From assembly GCA_947498455.1 (NCBI GenBank), contig CANMKK010000016.1:1-64000 (forward strand): 64,000 nucleotides of DNA, read 5' to 3'. How positions within the stretch are numbered: the first letter of the stretch is position 1; every line of letters begins with the position of its first letter. Origin of the DNA: an uncultured Aquimarina sp. GTDB taxonomy: Bacteria > Bacteroidota > Bacteroidia > Flavobacteriales > Flavobacteriaceae. Under the pieces are notes generated by a model. That model had not been told where the DNA came from. It did not search any database and worked only from the letters and a program-made list of their open reading frames with translations. The translations under genes were made by a program, and so were the position numbers. Positions 7,967 through 16,591 of the stretch are shown one piece after another.

Positions 7967-8314
7967 GTGTGCAGAGAGATTACTTTTAGTGGTCGTAACT
8001 GAGAATAAGATGGTAGTAGGTCTACCGGTATCGGCTTACAGGGGCAGGTATCAAACTACTTTTATGAAGCAAAAGGAGTGATTCATTTGTTTGAAGCGAT
8101 AAAAAAAAGGCTTTGTTAAGGAGTCAAGTATAAATAAAAGAGATGAGCGAAAGCGAACCTACCGATGAGTATGCCTGCTTGAAAACACTTTCTAAAGCGC
8201 AATGAATAACTCTATCGGTAAGCCGTGTGAGGGAGGGGCACTGATATGATAGTTCTAAAATATTAATATCTTTAACCAGATAATAATAGGCAGAGCTATC
8301 AGGCTCTACTCTAC
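7967..8314 (+). mobile_element. ORF-less degenerate group II intron, copy 3
   Basis: The same 5' end (GTGTGCAGAG) and 3' end (GGCTCTACTCTAC) as copy 2, but 53 bases shorter. After AAGCCGTGTGAGGGAGGGG the second domain V strand is missing, so the ribozyme core is broken. The 5' flank AACAACTAAGTGTTCG matches copy 2; the 3' flank (CCTGTAAGCAAAAC) does not. The beta-lactamase start follows 21 bases later. Confidence 0.62.
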
Positions 8315-8335
8315 CCTGTAAGCAAAACATAGATT

Positions 8336-9238
8336 ATGCTAAAAAAGACAATCATCATTTTCCTTCTCTTCTTAATAGTTTTAACAAAAGGCTATTCTCA
8401 AGAAATAGAAACTTTAAGACAGAAAATTGATAGTATTATAAATACAAAAAATGCAATTATTGGAGTTGCAATTAATGGAATTAAAACTAATGATACACTA
8501 AGTATTAACGGTCAAAGACACTATCCAATGCAGAGTGTTTTCAAATTTCCAATTGCATTGACAATTCTATCTGAAGTAGATAAAGGCAATCTTTCTCTTG
8601 ACCAAAAAATTGAGATTAAGAAAAATGAACTGCTACCTGAACTATGGAGTCCAATAAGAAAAAAATATCCCGAAGGAGCTACACTTACTATTGCAGAAAT
8701 TATTAAGTACACGGTCGCTTTGAGCGACAATGTTGGCTGTGATGTTTTGCTAAAATTGCTCGGAAAACCACAAGTGGTTGAGAATTATTTTTCAAGTCTC
8801 GGGTTTAAAGATTTTGCTGTAAAAATAAATGAGGAAACAATGCAAAATAATTGGGATTTCCAATTTTTAAATTGGACAAAACCAAAAGAAGCTAATAGAA
8901 TTCTAGCAACATTTTATGAAAATAAAAATGGTTTGCTTTCCAAAGAGAGCTATGATTTTATTTGGAAAATAATGAAAGGAACCAAAACTGGAAAAAACAG
9001 ATTAAGAGGGCAATTACCAGAAGAAACAATTGTTGCACACAAAACTGGCTGGTCAGGAAAGCAAAAAGAAACAGGCATAACTGCAGCAGTAAACAATGTT
9101 GGAATTGTGTTTTTACCAAACGGAAAACACTTTACAATAAGTGTTTTTGTGACTGAATCTAAAGAAGATTTTAAAACTAACGAAAAAATAATATCCGACA
9201 TCTCTAAGGTTACTTGGGATTATTTTTTGGACGAGTAA
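8336..9238 (+). CDS. class A beta-lactamase (subclass A2-like), 300 aa
   Basis: Hydrolyses beta-lactams in the periplasm through an active-site serine. A signal peptide (KKTIIIFLLFLIVLTKGYSQ) is followed by the class A motifs in order: S67-V-F-K70, S130-D-N132, E167-T-M-Q-N171 (the E-x-x-x-N of the omega loop) and K236-T-G238. Length and motif spacing are complete, so the enzyme should be active. LSDNVGCDVLLK and the extra omega-loop residues are typical of the CfxA/CepA/PER/VEB-like branch found in Bacteroidota. It is flanked by group II intron fragments in a cassette-like array, which points to acquisition. No dedicated regulator is adjacent. Substrate range cannot be read from sequence. 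Confidence 0.92.
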   Translation: MLKKTIIIFLLFLIVLTKGYSQEIETLRQKIDSIINTKNAIIGVAINGIKTNDTLSINGQRHYPMQSVFKFPIALTILSEVDKGNLSLDQKIEIKKNELLPELWSPIRKKYPEGATLTIAEIIKYTVALSDNVGCDVLLKLLGKPQVVENYFSSLGFKDFAVKINEETMQNNWDFQFLNWTKPKEANRILATFYENKNGLLSKESYDFIWKIMKGTKTGKNRLRGQLPEETIVAHKTGWSGKQKETGITAAVNNVGIVFLPNGKHFTISVFVTESKEDFKTNEKIISDISKVTWDYFLDE

Positions 9239-9287
9239 ATGATAGTCTAAATATTGAAAATGCTAGCAGGTAATAACTAAGTGTTCG

Positions 9288-9489
9288 GTGTGCAGAGAGA
9301 TTACTTTTAGTGGTCGTAACTGAGAATAAGATGGTAGTAGGTCTACCGGTATCGGCTTACAGGAGCAGGTATCAAACTACTTTTATGAAGCAAAAGGAGT
9401 GATTCATTTGTTTGAAGCGATAAAAGAAAAGGCTTTGTTAAGGAGTCAAGTATGAATAAAAGAGATGAGCGAAAGCGAACCTACCGATG
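9288..9489 (+). mobile_element. group II intron fragment, copy 4 (5' part)
   Basis: Nearly identical to the first ~200 bases of copies 2 and 3, from GTGTGCAGAG to GAACCTACCGATGA, after the same 5' flank ATAACTAAGTGTTCG. It then switches at 9490 to sequence absent from the other copies, so it is 3'-truncated or keeps internal intron sequence lost from the shorter copies. Confidence 0.58.
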
Positions 9490-9889
9490 AAGCGTCGAGA
9501 AGGTTTATTTACTGTCAAAACCGAGATATCGAACAATCTTAGGGATGAGCATAGCAGTTACCTGTTTACTGGCTATTTGGCAGTGTGATGGTAGTTCCTA
9601 GAATGAGACTTTGAGCTACTGTCTAGCCGACTTTTCTTATTCAGCTCCAAGTATACACTTGTGCATTTTCTATGCCCAAGAGAATTAGGTTCTTACGCTT
9701 TCTCTCCCTGCTTCGACTGGCTCAAAACTTACGTTTCAACTACCAGTCGTGCCAAATGGAATAATGAAGCCGATTGTGTGACGAACATCTACTTTTTTAA
9801 TTTTGGCATATATGTTCATTAAAGAAATCAAACTGTAGAATCAAATAGCGAAAAAAGTATTAACTATTCTTAAACAGTAATTTTTTTAA
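9490..9889. other. non-coding stretch after intron copy 4
   Basis: No convincing reading frame. The first ~130 bases (AGCGTCGAGAAGG..., GAGACTTTGAGCTACTG) could be internal group II domain I-III sequence, because they continue directly from conserved 5' intron sequence. The remainder, with GACTGGCTCAAAAC and CCAGTCGTGCC, I cannot assign. Confidence 0.4.
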
Positions 9890-9897
9890 TATATTTG
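9890..9897 (+). promoter_or_regulatory. TATATTTG -7 box
   Basis: Exact match to the Bacteroidota -7 element TANNTTTG, 34 bases before the ATG at 9932. I see no clear -33 TTTG at the usual distance. Confidence 0.4.
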
Positions 9898-9931
9898 TTA
9901 TGACAACTATTTTTAATAAAAATTAGTCAAA

Positions 9932-10468
9932 ATGTCTGACAATATGACGAAAGATGGTTTACCACAGAAATACAGCAAAGCGGTCATAGCTATTCATTGG
10001 ATATCGGCTGTACTCATTCTTAGTTTATTTCCACTTGGAAAATACCTGTCGAATTTAGAACCCATAGATAAACTGCCGTTTATCAAAATACACGCGATAT
10101 TAGGGTGTATAGTTTTTGTGTTAACACTTGTCAGGTGCGTATTGTTTTTTACAACCGATCGCCCTGAACATTTAAGCACTGGATCAAAGTTTAATGACTT
10201 TCTGGCAAAAGCAATACACCGAGCATTCTATGTTTTACTTTTGATTATTGGAATTTCGGGCATAGTCACCCTAGTCTTGGGAGGGTATATTGATGCAATA
10301 ACTACTGCATCACCTAGTGCAATTCTCCCCAAAAATGAAATTATGTCTCTGAAGATTCATAACATCCTCGCAATTATTATAATGGGACTCTTTGTCATGC
10401 ATGTTGCGGGAGTCATAAGATATAATATTAAGAACAAAGTTAATGTAATTAAGGAACGGATTTCCTAA
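9932..10468 (+). CDS. cytochrome b561 family membrane protein, 178 aa
   Basis: A four-helix membrane di-haem cytochrome that passes electrons between quinol and a periplasmic or membrane acceptor. The sequence shows four hydrophobic helices with histidines at the positions expected for b561 haem ligands: AIHWISAV in helix 1, FIKIHAILG in helix 2, KAIHRAFY in helix 3 and MHVAGVIRYN in helix 4. The usual length (~175-190 residues) is met. The next two genes encode a four-helix membrane protein and an ABM-domain lipoprotein in the same orientation with short gaps, suggesting a small redox or quinone-handling operon. A -7 box lies just upstream. Confidence 0.85.
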   Translation: MSDNMTKDGLPQKYSKAVIAIHWISAVLILSLFPLGKYLSNLEPIDKLPFIKIHAILGCIVFVLTLVRCVLFFTTDRPEHLSTGSKFNDFLAKAIHRAFYVLLLIIGISGIVTLVLGGYIDAITTASPSAILPKNEIMSLKIHNILAIIIMGLFVMHVAGVIRYNIKNKVNVIKERIS

Positions 10469-10535
10469 AAATGTCATTGGTAAAAAACGTGATGATGTCA
10501 AGTTATAACCTAAAAAAAGCCACAGTTTTAACATA

Positions 10536-11042
10536 ATGAACGCTGGAATGAAAAAAATAAAATTTCTAATTCAAATTTTGAGCGTTATAAGTATCGCTGG
10601 ATTTGCAGGGTCAATGCTTATGTTGTACACTTCACTTGTATCTTTTTGGAAACAAATACCGCCGGATCAATTTTTAGATTGGTTTTCAAATTATTCTTCG
10701 GGAATTACAACGACTACTGGTCTATTTGTTAAATTAAGTATGTTATTACCTCTAATTTCCATAGTCATGGCATGGAAAGTTTCTGCAAGTCGAAACTACT
10801 GGCTGATCTCTTATGCTTTCATTATTGGAATTATGGTAGTTACTTTTGCTTTTTTTATTGGTGCAAACGAGTCTTTTGTTTCTAAAACAATCGAATTAGG
10901 AGATGTAAAGGAAACTTTAAATACATGGGGCAACTTGCATGCTCTTCGCATCGGACTAGGTTTTCTCTCTGCATTTTTTGCTGCATTGGGTCTTGCCAAA
11001 TATCTTTCTAGTACTGTAAGATCTGAGTTAGAAGGTAAATGA
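10536..11042 (+). CDS. DUF1772-like four-helix membrane protein, 168 aa
   Basis: Four hydrophobic helices at about 10-35, 55-78, 85-108 and 138-160. The W at SFWKQIP, the NTWGNLHALRIGLGF segment before the last helix and the overall size match the DUF1772 (anthrone oxygenase-like) pattern, where a W-x-x-x-H/R motif precedes helix 4. The start codon is ambiguous: MNAGMKKIKF offers a second ATG four codons in. Only 10 bases separate it from the next gene, which has an ABM fold. The two probably act together on a small hydrophobic substrate, but none is identified. Confidence 0.6.
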   Translation: MNAGMKKIKFLIQILSVISIAGFAGSMLMLYTSLVSFWKQIPPDQFLDWFSNYSSGITTTTGLFVKLSMLLPLISIVMAWKVSASRNYWLISYAFIIGIMVVTFAFFIGANESFVSKTIELGDVKETLNTWGNLHALRIGLGFLSAFFAALGLAKYLSSTVRSELEGK

Positions 11043-11052
11043 TATTTAAGAA

Positions 11053-11547
11053 ATGAATTTAAAATATAGAATTATGACTGATTTAAAAACTAAAACAATG
11101 ACTCGTAAACTAAAGAATAGACTAACGAAATGCGCATTCACCTTTTTAGTAACCCTTAGCTTAACTATTATAGGGTGTGCCCCTCAACACCATTATGCAT
11201 TCAAACAATTCAATACAGAAAGTAAAAGTGAAATAATATCTATACAAGGTTATGTTGTTGATGCTTCCAGTGTCAAAGATTTGGAAAAAGACTGGAATCT
11301 ACTTGTTATTGAAATGAGTAAGAAACCTGGTTTTGTTTCGGGATATTTAAGTGAGGGTGTTGGTGATTCGAAACTTGTATTGGCTCATAGTACATGGGAA
11401 AACCTAGAGTCGCTACGGAATGCTTTTTCTGATAAAAAAATTCTTGATCTAGAAGCAAAATTGCCCAAAATACAGTTTGAACACCTCTTCAACGTGGGAA
11501 CTTTAGCAAATTATCCAGAACCGTCTAAAACAGATAAAACTAAGTAA
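11053..11547 (+). CDS. lipoprotein with antibiotic biosynthesis monooxygenase (ABM) domain
   Basis: A lipobox-type signal (FTFLVTLSLTIIGCAP) ends at about Cys42, so the protein is predicted to be a lipoprotein. The mature part (from EIISIQGYVVDASSVKDLEKD to FVSGYLSEGVGDSKLVLAHSTWENLESLRNAF) has the beta-alpha-beta-beta layout and the S/T-W-E-N-x-E-x-L motif of ABM ferredoxin-like dimers. The N-terminal 16 residues before MTRKLKNRLTK are atypical for a signal n-region, so an internal ATG at 11098 is a likely alternative start. The gene is co-directional with the DUF1772-like gene 10 bases upstream. ABM proteins act as cofactor-free oxygenases or stress proteins; the role here is not known. Confidence 0.7.
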   Translation: MNLKYRIMTDLKTKTMTRKLKNRLTKCAFTFLVTLSLTIIGCAPQHHYAFKQFNTESKSEIISIQGYVVDASSVKDLEKDWNLLVIEMSKKPGFVSGYLSEGVGDSKLVLAHSTWENLESLRNAFSDKKILDLEAKLPKIQFEHLFNVGTLANYPEPSKTDKTK

Positions 11548-11935
11548 TTAATCGACTACGGAAAATGAATCATCTATAGAAACTGAAAAATCGGAATATG
11601 TAACCCCTGTATAAATCCTCCTAAAGAACCGATTGAAAAAATATAGAAGAGTCAATAAAAAACTGAGAATCTTGTCGAGACTTCCTAAAAAAGAAACTTG
11701 GATATGTTTTAGCAAAACTACATCAATCTGTTAAAGATGATGTCAGATTTCAGTTGGTAGATGTAGTTATTGGAGAGGTTACCCTAAGCATTTATAGAGG
11801 CTTCTAAGAAAAAGCTAAGAACTCAGAATTTCACCTACAGAAGATCTAAAGCCTAATGCAGTGCTGTATACCATCATCAGGGAGTAAATAAAACAAAATG
11901 CTTTATGATTACTACCTCTAGAAAGAACAAGTTAG
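11548..11935. other. gene-free interval
   Basis: About 390 bases with many stops in all frames. Short stretches look like decayed coding sequence but match nothing I recognise. No terminator or repeat shared with other parts of the window was seen. Confidence 0.4.
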
Positions 11936-12751
11936 ATGTCATTATTTAAAGTACTTCTGGATTATTTAGCCTATTTGAATTTGGTTATTGCTACCTCAGC
12001 ATTTGCACTTGCCGCAGGAGTAGCTAATGTTTTCGGAATTGATAACTACTGGGAATACGGATTTTTTAGCTTTTTTTCAACGTTCTGTGTTTACAATAGT
12101 CAACGATTATTTAAGCTGAATAAAGAATCAAAAGCCCCTCGGCTACAATGGATGTATGATCATCGAAAACTGGTGATTATTTCAATATTGATTAGCTTAT
12201 TACTAGCCTTATACTATTTTTTCCGATTAATTAATGGTATTAATGTAGGAGTAATTGCATTAGGGTGTGCGGGAGTTCTCATTTCTTTTTTTTATGTTGT
12301 GGGTATAGGGAAAAAGAGTTTACGTGATATATCTTATGTTAAAACACATGCAATTGCGCTAACTTGGACACTAATTATACTAGTACTTCCAGTGGTGAAT
12401 GAAAGTATCTATCTATCTGAGTTACTACTGTATTTTATTCCTGCTCATTATCTATACTTTCTGGCAATTGCTGCTTCGTTTGATATCAATGATTTAAAAG
12501 TCGATCCTGCAATCCAACGGACAATTCCACAGATTGTAGGTTTTCGTCATACAAAAGCAGTCGCAATCGTATTACTTATAATTTCCACTATTGGAATCTC
12601 TTATTGTTTTTTTGACCCACTTATTATATTAGCAATTCTAACTCAAGTATTATTAATAGGACGTGTAACAGGTAAGCAAAATGATATTTATTTCAATATT
12701 TTAATTGACGGAGCAATTGCGTTGCTAGGAATTAGCTATTTAGCTATATAA
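11936..12751 (+). CDS. UbiA-like polytopic membrane protein, 271 aa
   Basis: Eight or nine hydrophobic helices in the length and order of the UbiA prenyltransferase superfamily. The first acidic motif region reads FCVYNSQRLFKLNKE and the second AASFDINDLKVDPA, matching the position of the second Asp-rich site; the classical NDxxD first motif is not intact. UbiA enzymes join isoprenoid chains to aromatic acceptors for quinone or haem synthesis. Diverged members like this are common in Flavobacteriia with unassigned substrates. The ATG at 11936 is preceded by GAAAGAACAAGTTAG. It is separate from the upstream ABM operon by a 388-base gap. Confidence 0.6.
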   Translation: MSLFKVLLDYLAYLNLVIATSAFALAAGVANVFGIDNYWEYGFFSFFSTFCVYNSQRLFKLNKESKAPRLQWMYDHRKLVIISILISLLLALYYFFRLINGINVGVIALGCAGVLISFFYVVGIGKKSLRDISYVKTHAIALTWTLIILVLPVVNESIYLSELLLYFIPAHYLYFLAIAASFDINDLKVDPAIQRTIPQIVGFRHTKAVAIVLLIISTIGISYCFFDPLIILAILTQVLLIGRVTGKQNDIYFNILIDGAIALLGISYLAI

Positions 12752-13046
12752 ATTGATTTGGTTCTATGGTATTAAATTCGCTTTGTCTCGTAATCTAATC
12801 TAGCCTGCTATTCAGGTTTTAAGTCAAATTTATCGAGTTGTTTTTAATTCTTTTAGCGAGCCAGGATTCTCTTATTTGATCTAGATATAGTTTTTTCTTT
12901 TTTTATATCGCTTAGTTTTTACAATCATATTCCAAATAATTACAGTAAGTTGTCTCGCTGTAGTGTAATAGTAGCTACTCTTCCTTTTCGTCTTTTAGAG
13001 TATGTAGATACTCTTGTCGTCCATATAGTATGTAATGCCTTTACTA

Positions 13047-13109
13047 TTTCTTTTATATTTGTGATAAACAAAAATAATTGTAATGGTAAGTTGTCGGATT
13101 CTAGTCTAC
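13047..13109 (+). mobile_element. decayed group II intron 3' end
   Basis: The run TTTCTTTTATATTTGTGATA and the following AAACAAAAA...GTAAGTTGTCGGATTCTAGTCTAC match the last ~62 bases of intron copy 2 (7050-7112) with substitutions and a small insertion. It lies in the 12752-13258 gap, which otherwise holds no credible gene. It extends the intron family outside the cassette array. Confidence 0.55.
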
Positions 13110-13258
13110 TGTTTCATACAAGAAAACAGAATTGTAATCAGAGGGTAAATAGCATAATGAAACCGATACGATTAAAAAAAATCTTTGAACACATGGGGGA
13201 ATGATTATTTTAATCGTCAAAAGATTCCTCTAATCTCTAAAACAATAAAAATAAACAG

Positions 13259-14806
13259 ATGAAAACCAAGATCAGATTAAAAATAGCGCTTTCAGTTTTC
13301 GCACTGCTGTCATTGTTTTGTATAACCTCATATACTATCCCCAGAACAAAAGTAAATAAACCTCCAAACATTATTATTTTTTTAGTAGACGATATGGGTT
13401 TGATGGATACGTCTGTTCCATTTGTAACAGATACATCCGCTACTGTGGTCAAGTATGATTTAAATGACTATTACATTACCCCTAATATGGAAATGCTTGC
13501 TACGCAAGGTATTCGATTTACAAATTTTTATGCGCATTCGGTTTGTTCTCCTACCCGCACTTCTATTCTTACGGGTCAAAATTCTGCCCGTCATGGAGTT
13601 ACCAATTGGATTAAATCTGAAAAGAATAATCGCACAGAATTTGGTCCAAAAAATTGGAACTGGAAAGGGCTTACTAAAGAATCAGTTACACTTTCGAGAT
13701 TATTACAGCAAGCAGGCTATAAAACCATTCATGTAGGCAAGGCACATTATGGACCGTTTGATAGTGATGGAGACAATCCTACTAATATGGGTTTTGATAT
13801 TAACATTGCAGGGAGTTCTATTGGAGAACCCGGTAGTTATTTGGGTACAGAGGGATATGGTCATACAGGTGGGTATAAAGCCAGGGCAGTACCTGGTCTA
13901 GAGAAATATCATGGTAAAGATATATTTCTGACAGAAGCATTGACCCTAGAAGCTAATTTGGCTATATCTCAAGCCAAAGAAGAGGGTAAGCCTTTCTTCC
14001 TTAACATGTCTCATTATGCAGTACATGACCCTTTTTATTCTGATGCTCGTTTTGCCGAAAATTATAAAAACTCAGGTAAGCCAGAAGAGGCTCAAGCCTA
14101 TGCTACCTTAATTGAAGGTGTTGATAAGTCATTGGGTGATATTATTAAACATGTCAAGAAACTAGGAATAGGGGAAGATACACTACTCTTGTTTTTGGGA
14201 GATAATGGTTCAGATGCTCCCTTACCAGTTGAAAATGGTTATAGCAGTTCATCGCCACTTAGAGGCAAAAAAAGCAATCACTGGGAAGGTGGTATGCGGG
14301 TGCCATTCATAGCATCTTGGGTTACACCTGACAAAAAAGTTCCCTGTCAGGAAAATTTGCCCATTGCAAGTCATGCGATTCAGCAGCAAATGGGTACTGT
14401 TATGGATATTTTTTCAACCTTGTGTCAAGTTGCCAATGTAAAAGCTCCAGAGGGTTATATTACGGATGGTTTTACTCTTCAGGATCAACTGATCGGAAGA
14501 CGAAACAAAAAGCGTAATGAGATATTTCTAAATCATTTTCCTCACGGCCAGCAGCGTAGCAATTATTTTACAAGCCTGGTTATGTCGGATTGGAAAATAA
14601 TATACCATTATCAAATAGAAGGACAACCTAGATATGATCTTTATAATCTAAAAAAAGATCCATTCGAAACTAAAAATGTAGCGGATGAAAATCCAGAACA
14701 ACTAAAAATAATGATGGAGATTTTATCTGAAGAATTAAAAAGTAAAAAGGCGAATTATCCTGAAAAAGAAAAAAGACCATTGGAGATAATTATACCGGCT
14801 AGATAA
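13259..14806 (+). CDS. secreted S1-family sulfatase, 515 aa
   Basis: Hydrolyses sulfate esters, probably on algal or animal polysaccharides. An N-terminal hydrophobic signal (residues 9-27) exports it. The S1 signature C-x-P-x-R is present as C96-S-P-T-R100, where the cysteine becomes formylglycine, followed by SILTGQNSARHG. Metal ligands are visible in IIIFLVDDMG (D44-D45) and in LGDNGSDAP (D and N). Both sulfatase-domain halves are present and the length is usual for the family. The sulfatase-modifying enzyme is not in this window. No SusCD pair or carrageenan/ulvan gene sits beside it, so the substrate is not indicated. Confidence 0.9.
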   Translation: MKTKIRLKIALSVFALLSLFCITSYTIPRTKVNKPPNIIIFLVDDMGLMDTSVPFVTDTSATVVKYDLNDYYITPNMEMLATQGIRFTNFYAHSVCSPTRTSILTGQNSARHGVTNWIKSEKNNRTEFGPKNWNWKGLTKESVTLSRLLQQAGYKTIHVGKAHYGPFDSDGDNPTNMGFDINIAGSSIGEPGSYLGTEGYGHTGGYKARAVPGLEKYHGKDIFLTEALTLEANLAISQAKEEGKPFFLNMSHYAVHDPFYSDARFAENYKNSGKPEEAQAYATLIEGVDKSLGDIIKHVKKLGIGEDTLLLFLGDNGSDAPLPVENGYSSSSPLRGKKSNHWEGGMRVPFIASWVTPDKKVPCQENLPIASHAIQQQMGTVMDIFSTLCQVANVKAPEGYITDGFTLQDQLIGRRNKKRNEIFLNHFPHGQQRSNYFTSLVMSDWKIIYHYQIEGQPRYDLYNLKKDPFETKNVADENPEQLKIMMEILSEELKSKKANYPEKEKRPLEIIIPAR

Positions 14807-14875
14807 TTAACCCGTTTTACTTGATTGTATTAACCCTTTAATTTTGAAAAAAATGCTTAATGTGAATTTCATAGT

Positions 14876-14984
14876 AATATTTTTCGTTTTATTTTCTTGC
14901 TCATATTTCCTATAGATAAGGCTATGAAAAATAATTATAGTCGCATAAATCAAAAAAACAACTTCGTTTTATCTGAGATATTTT
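14876..14984. repeat. dispersed repeat R2, left part (interrupted by MITE)
   Basis: TTTTTCGTTTTATTTTCTTG through CGTTTTATCTGAGATATTTT matches 63355-63465 with few changes. Here a MITE directly follows; after the MITE the sequence resumes as TATAATCAAATTG, as in the uninterrupted copy. Confidence 0.75.
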
Positions 14985-15149
14985 ATACCATTTGTCATTT
15001 GAATTTACCGTAATAAAATGTTCTTTTTTGTGCCTCAATTTCAGAATAAAAATAAACCGTAGCCCAGCTATGCTTAATTTTTATGCTGAAATTGAAACAA
15101 AAAAATCTTTATTTTCTTTTCCAGTAAATTCAAACAACAACTGGTATTA
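14985..15149. mobile_element. ~165-bp MITE, copy 1
   Basis: Ends are inverted: ATACCATTTGTCATTTGAAT on the left, and the complement of ATACCAGTTGTTGTTTGAAT on the right. Internal arms (TGCCTCAATTTCAG.. and ..GCTGAAATTGAAAC) also pair, so the whole element can fold on itself. A second copy is at 18445-18610 with ~95% identity by eye. No coding capacity. 15150-15273 is unassigned. Confidence 0.75.
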
Positions 15150-15273
15150 TAATCAAATTGATATAAATTGCTAGAAATTAAGGAGGTTAGTGAATAGACA
15201 ATAAAACAAGTATATTTATTCATTATTAACAGTTGTATGGGACTGTTGGGCAGTAATTCCAAATACTATTTTT

Positions 15274-16158
15274 ATGCATTTTATAGTACTCATAATCATC
15301 TTAATAATAATAGGTTATTATTTGTATCATCGGAACAGAACAAAAAAAACAAATTGGATTTTTCCTAAGGAAACCTTTCCAATGGATTGGAGAATTATAT
15401 TAAACAAAAATATTTCTTTTTATAATTCATTATCTGTTGAAGAAAAAAAGCGATTCGAGTATAAAATTCAAGAGTTTATTCTCAATTATGAAATAATAGG
15501 AGTAAAGACCCAGATTAATATAGTCGATAAATTACTTGTAGCTTCTAGTGCCGTTATTCCAATATTTGGATTTGATAATTGGAAATACGTTAACCTTTAT
15601 CAGATATTGATCTATCCATCTATGTTTAATGAGAGATTTGAAACAGAAGGGTCGGATAGAAGGATTTTAGGAATGGTTGGTAATGGGTATATGGAAGGTA
15701 CAATGATATTATCGCAAGAAGCGCTAAGGCATGGTTTTAAAAATGAATCAGACAAAAAAAATACAGCTATTCATGAATTTGTACATTTAATAGACAAAGT
15801 AGGAGGGACAATTGATGGTATACCTTCTGTTCTAATGGAAAAACAATATGCAATTCCGTGGATAGATATGATTAATCAAAAATTAGAAGAAATCTATAGT
15901 GAAGACTCTGATATAAATCCATATGGAGGAACTAATAGGGCTGAGTTTTTTGCTGTGGTAAGTGAATATTTTTTTGAGAGACCAAAATTATTAAAGAGAA
16001 AACATCCAGACTTATACAATTGTCTGGAAAGAGTGTTTAATCAGGATATGTCCTCAAGAAATCTAAGTAAAAAAACTACAAGGTTTAAACGAAATAACCC
16101 TTGTCCTTGTGGTAGCGGAAAGAAGTATAAAAAATGTTGTGGAGTAAATAATGTTTGA
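15274..16158 (+). CDS. MtfA-type zinc peptidase (M90) with C-terminal SEC-C motif, 294 aa
   Basis: An N-terminal membrane anchor (FIVLIIILIIIGYYLY) precedes an MtfA-like domain. The zinc site H167-E-F-V-H171 lies in NTAIHEFVHLIDK, and the likely third ligand is E224 in NRAEFFAVVSEYFFE. MtfA in enterobacteria is a cytosolic aminopeptidase tied to glucose PTS control through Mlc. The last 20 residues carry a SEC-C zinc motif, CPCGSGKKYKKCC (C277, C279, C288, C289), known from the SecA tail and many nucleic-acid or ribosome-linked proteins. The joining of the two domains suggests the peptidase is targeted to a partner, perhaps ribosomes or SecB-like clients; that is inference. Confidence 0.85.
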   Translation: MHFIVLIIILIIIGYYLYHRNRTKKTNWIFPKETFPMDWRIILNKNISFYNSLSVEEKKRFEYKIQEFILNYEIIGVKTQINIVDKLLVASSAVIPIFGFDNWKYVNLYQILIYPSMFNERFETEGSDRRILGMVGNGYMEGTMILSQEALRHGFKNESDKKNTAIHEFVHLIDKVGGTIDGIPSVLMEKQYAIPWIDMINQKLEEIYSEDSDINPYGGTNRAEFFAVVSEYFFERPKLLKRKHPDLYNCLERVFNQDMSSRNLSKKTTRFKRNNPCPCGSGKKYKKCCGVNNV

Positions 16159-16208
16159 TTAATAAAGTCTTGAGTATTATATATATGATAATTTCTAAAA
16201 CTTGTATA

Positions 16209-16394
16209 ATACGATTTACGCATAAAACTTTCGCATATAGTTCGTTTCTTTTGCACTATATCTGCGTTATAAAATTGAACAATAGCTATACTTCGGCGTA
16301 GCTCAGCACAAGTGGCTATTCTTTAATTTTATGCCTTAATCTAGCACAAAATAATTCAAACTTTTTACACGAATTTATTATCCGTAAATCGTAT
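16209..16394. repeat. dispersed palindromic repeat R3, full copy
   Basis: Begins ATACGATTTACGCATAA and ends with the inverted counterpart TTATCCGTAAATCGTAT. Internally it carries CGCATATAGTTCGTTTC and an inner inverted pair around AATAGCTATACTTCGGCG / TAGCTCAGCACAAGTGGCTATT. A full inverted copy is at 48565-48750, a truncated one at 17293 and an end fragment near 34698. Confidence 0.75.
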
Positions 16395-16591
16395 AATTGC
16401 TTTATAATTGATTTACAACTATTTTTTGTTTTGTTTATGAAATATAAGTAATAAAGAACAAATTTTAATGATAATTTCAAGGTAGAAATCGTATTATTAG
16501 TAGACTAGAAATGATTACTAAAGATAGATACCATCTGAATTATTTTTTTGAATCTATGAGAGAATATCACAAAGGTTTGTAAAGCTTCAAA

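Noticed and set aside
9490..9889. Full-length intron continuing after copy 4
   Set aside because: No 3' boundary or domain V was found downstream, so only the conserved 5' part is called.
12950..13204. 84-codon frame in the gap before the sulfatase
   Set aside because: Overlaps the decayed intron 3' end and has no protein-like features.
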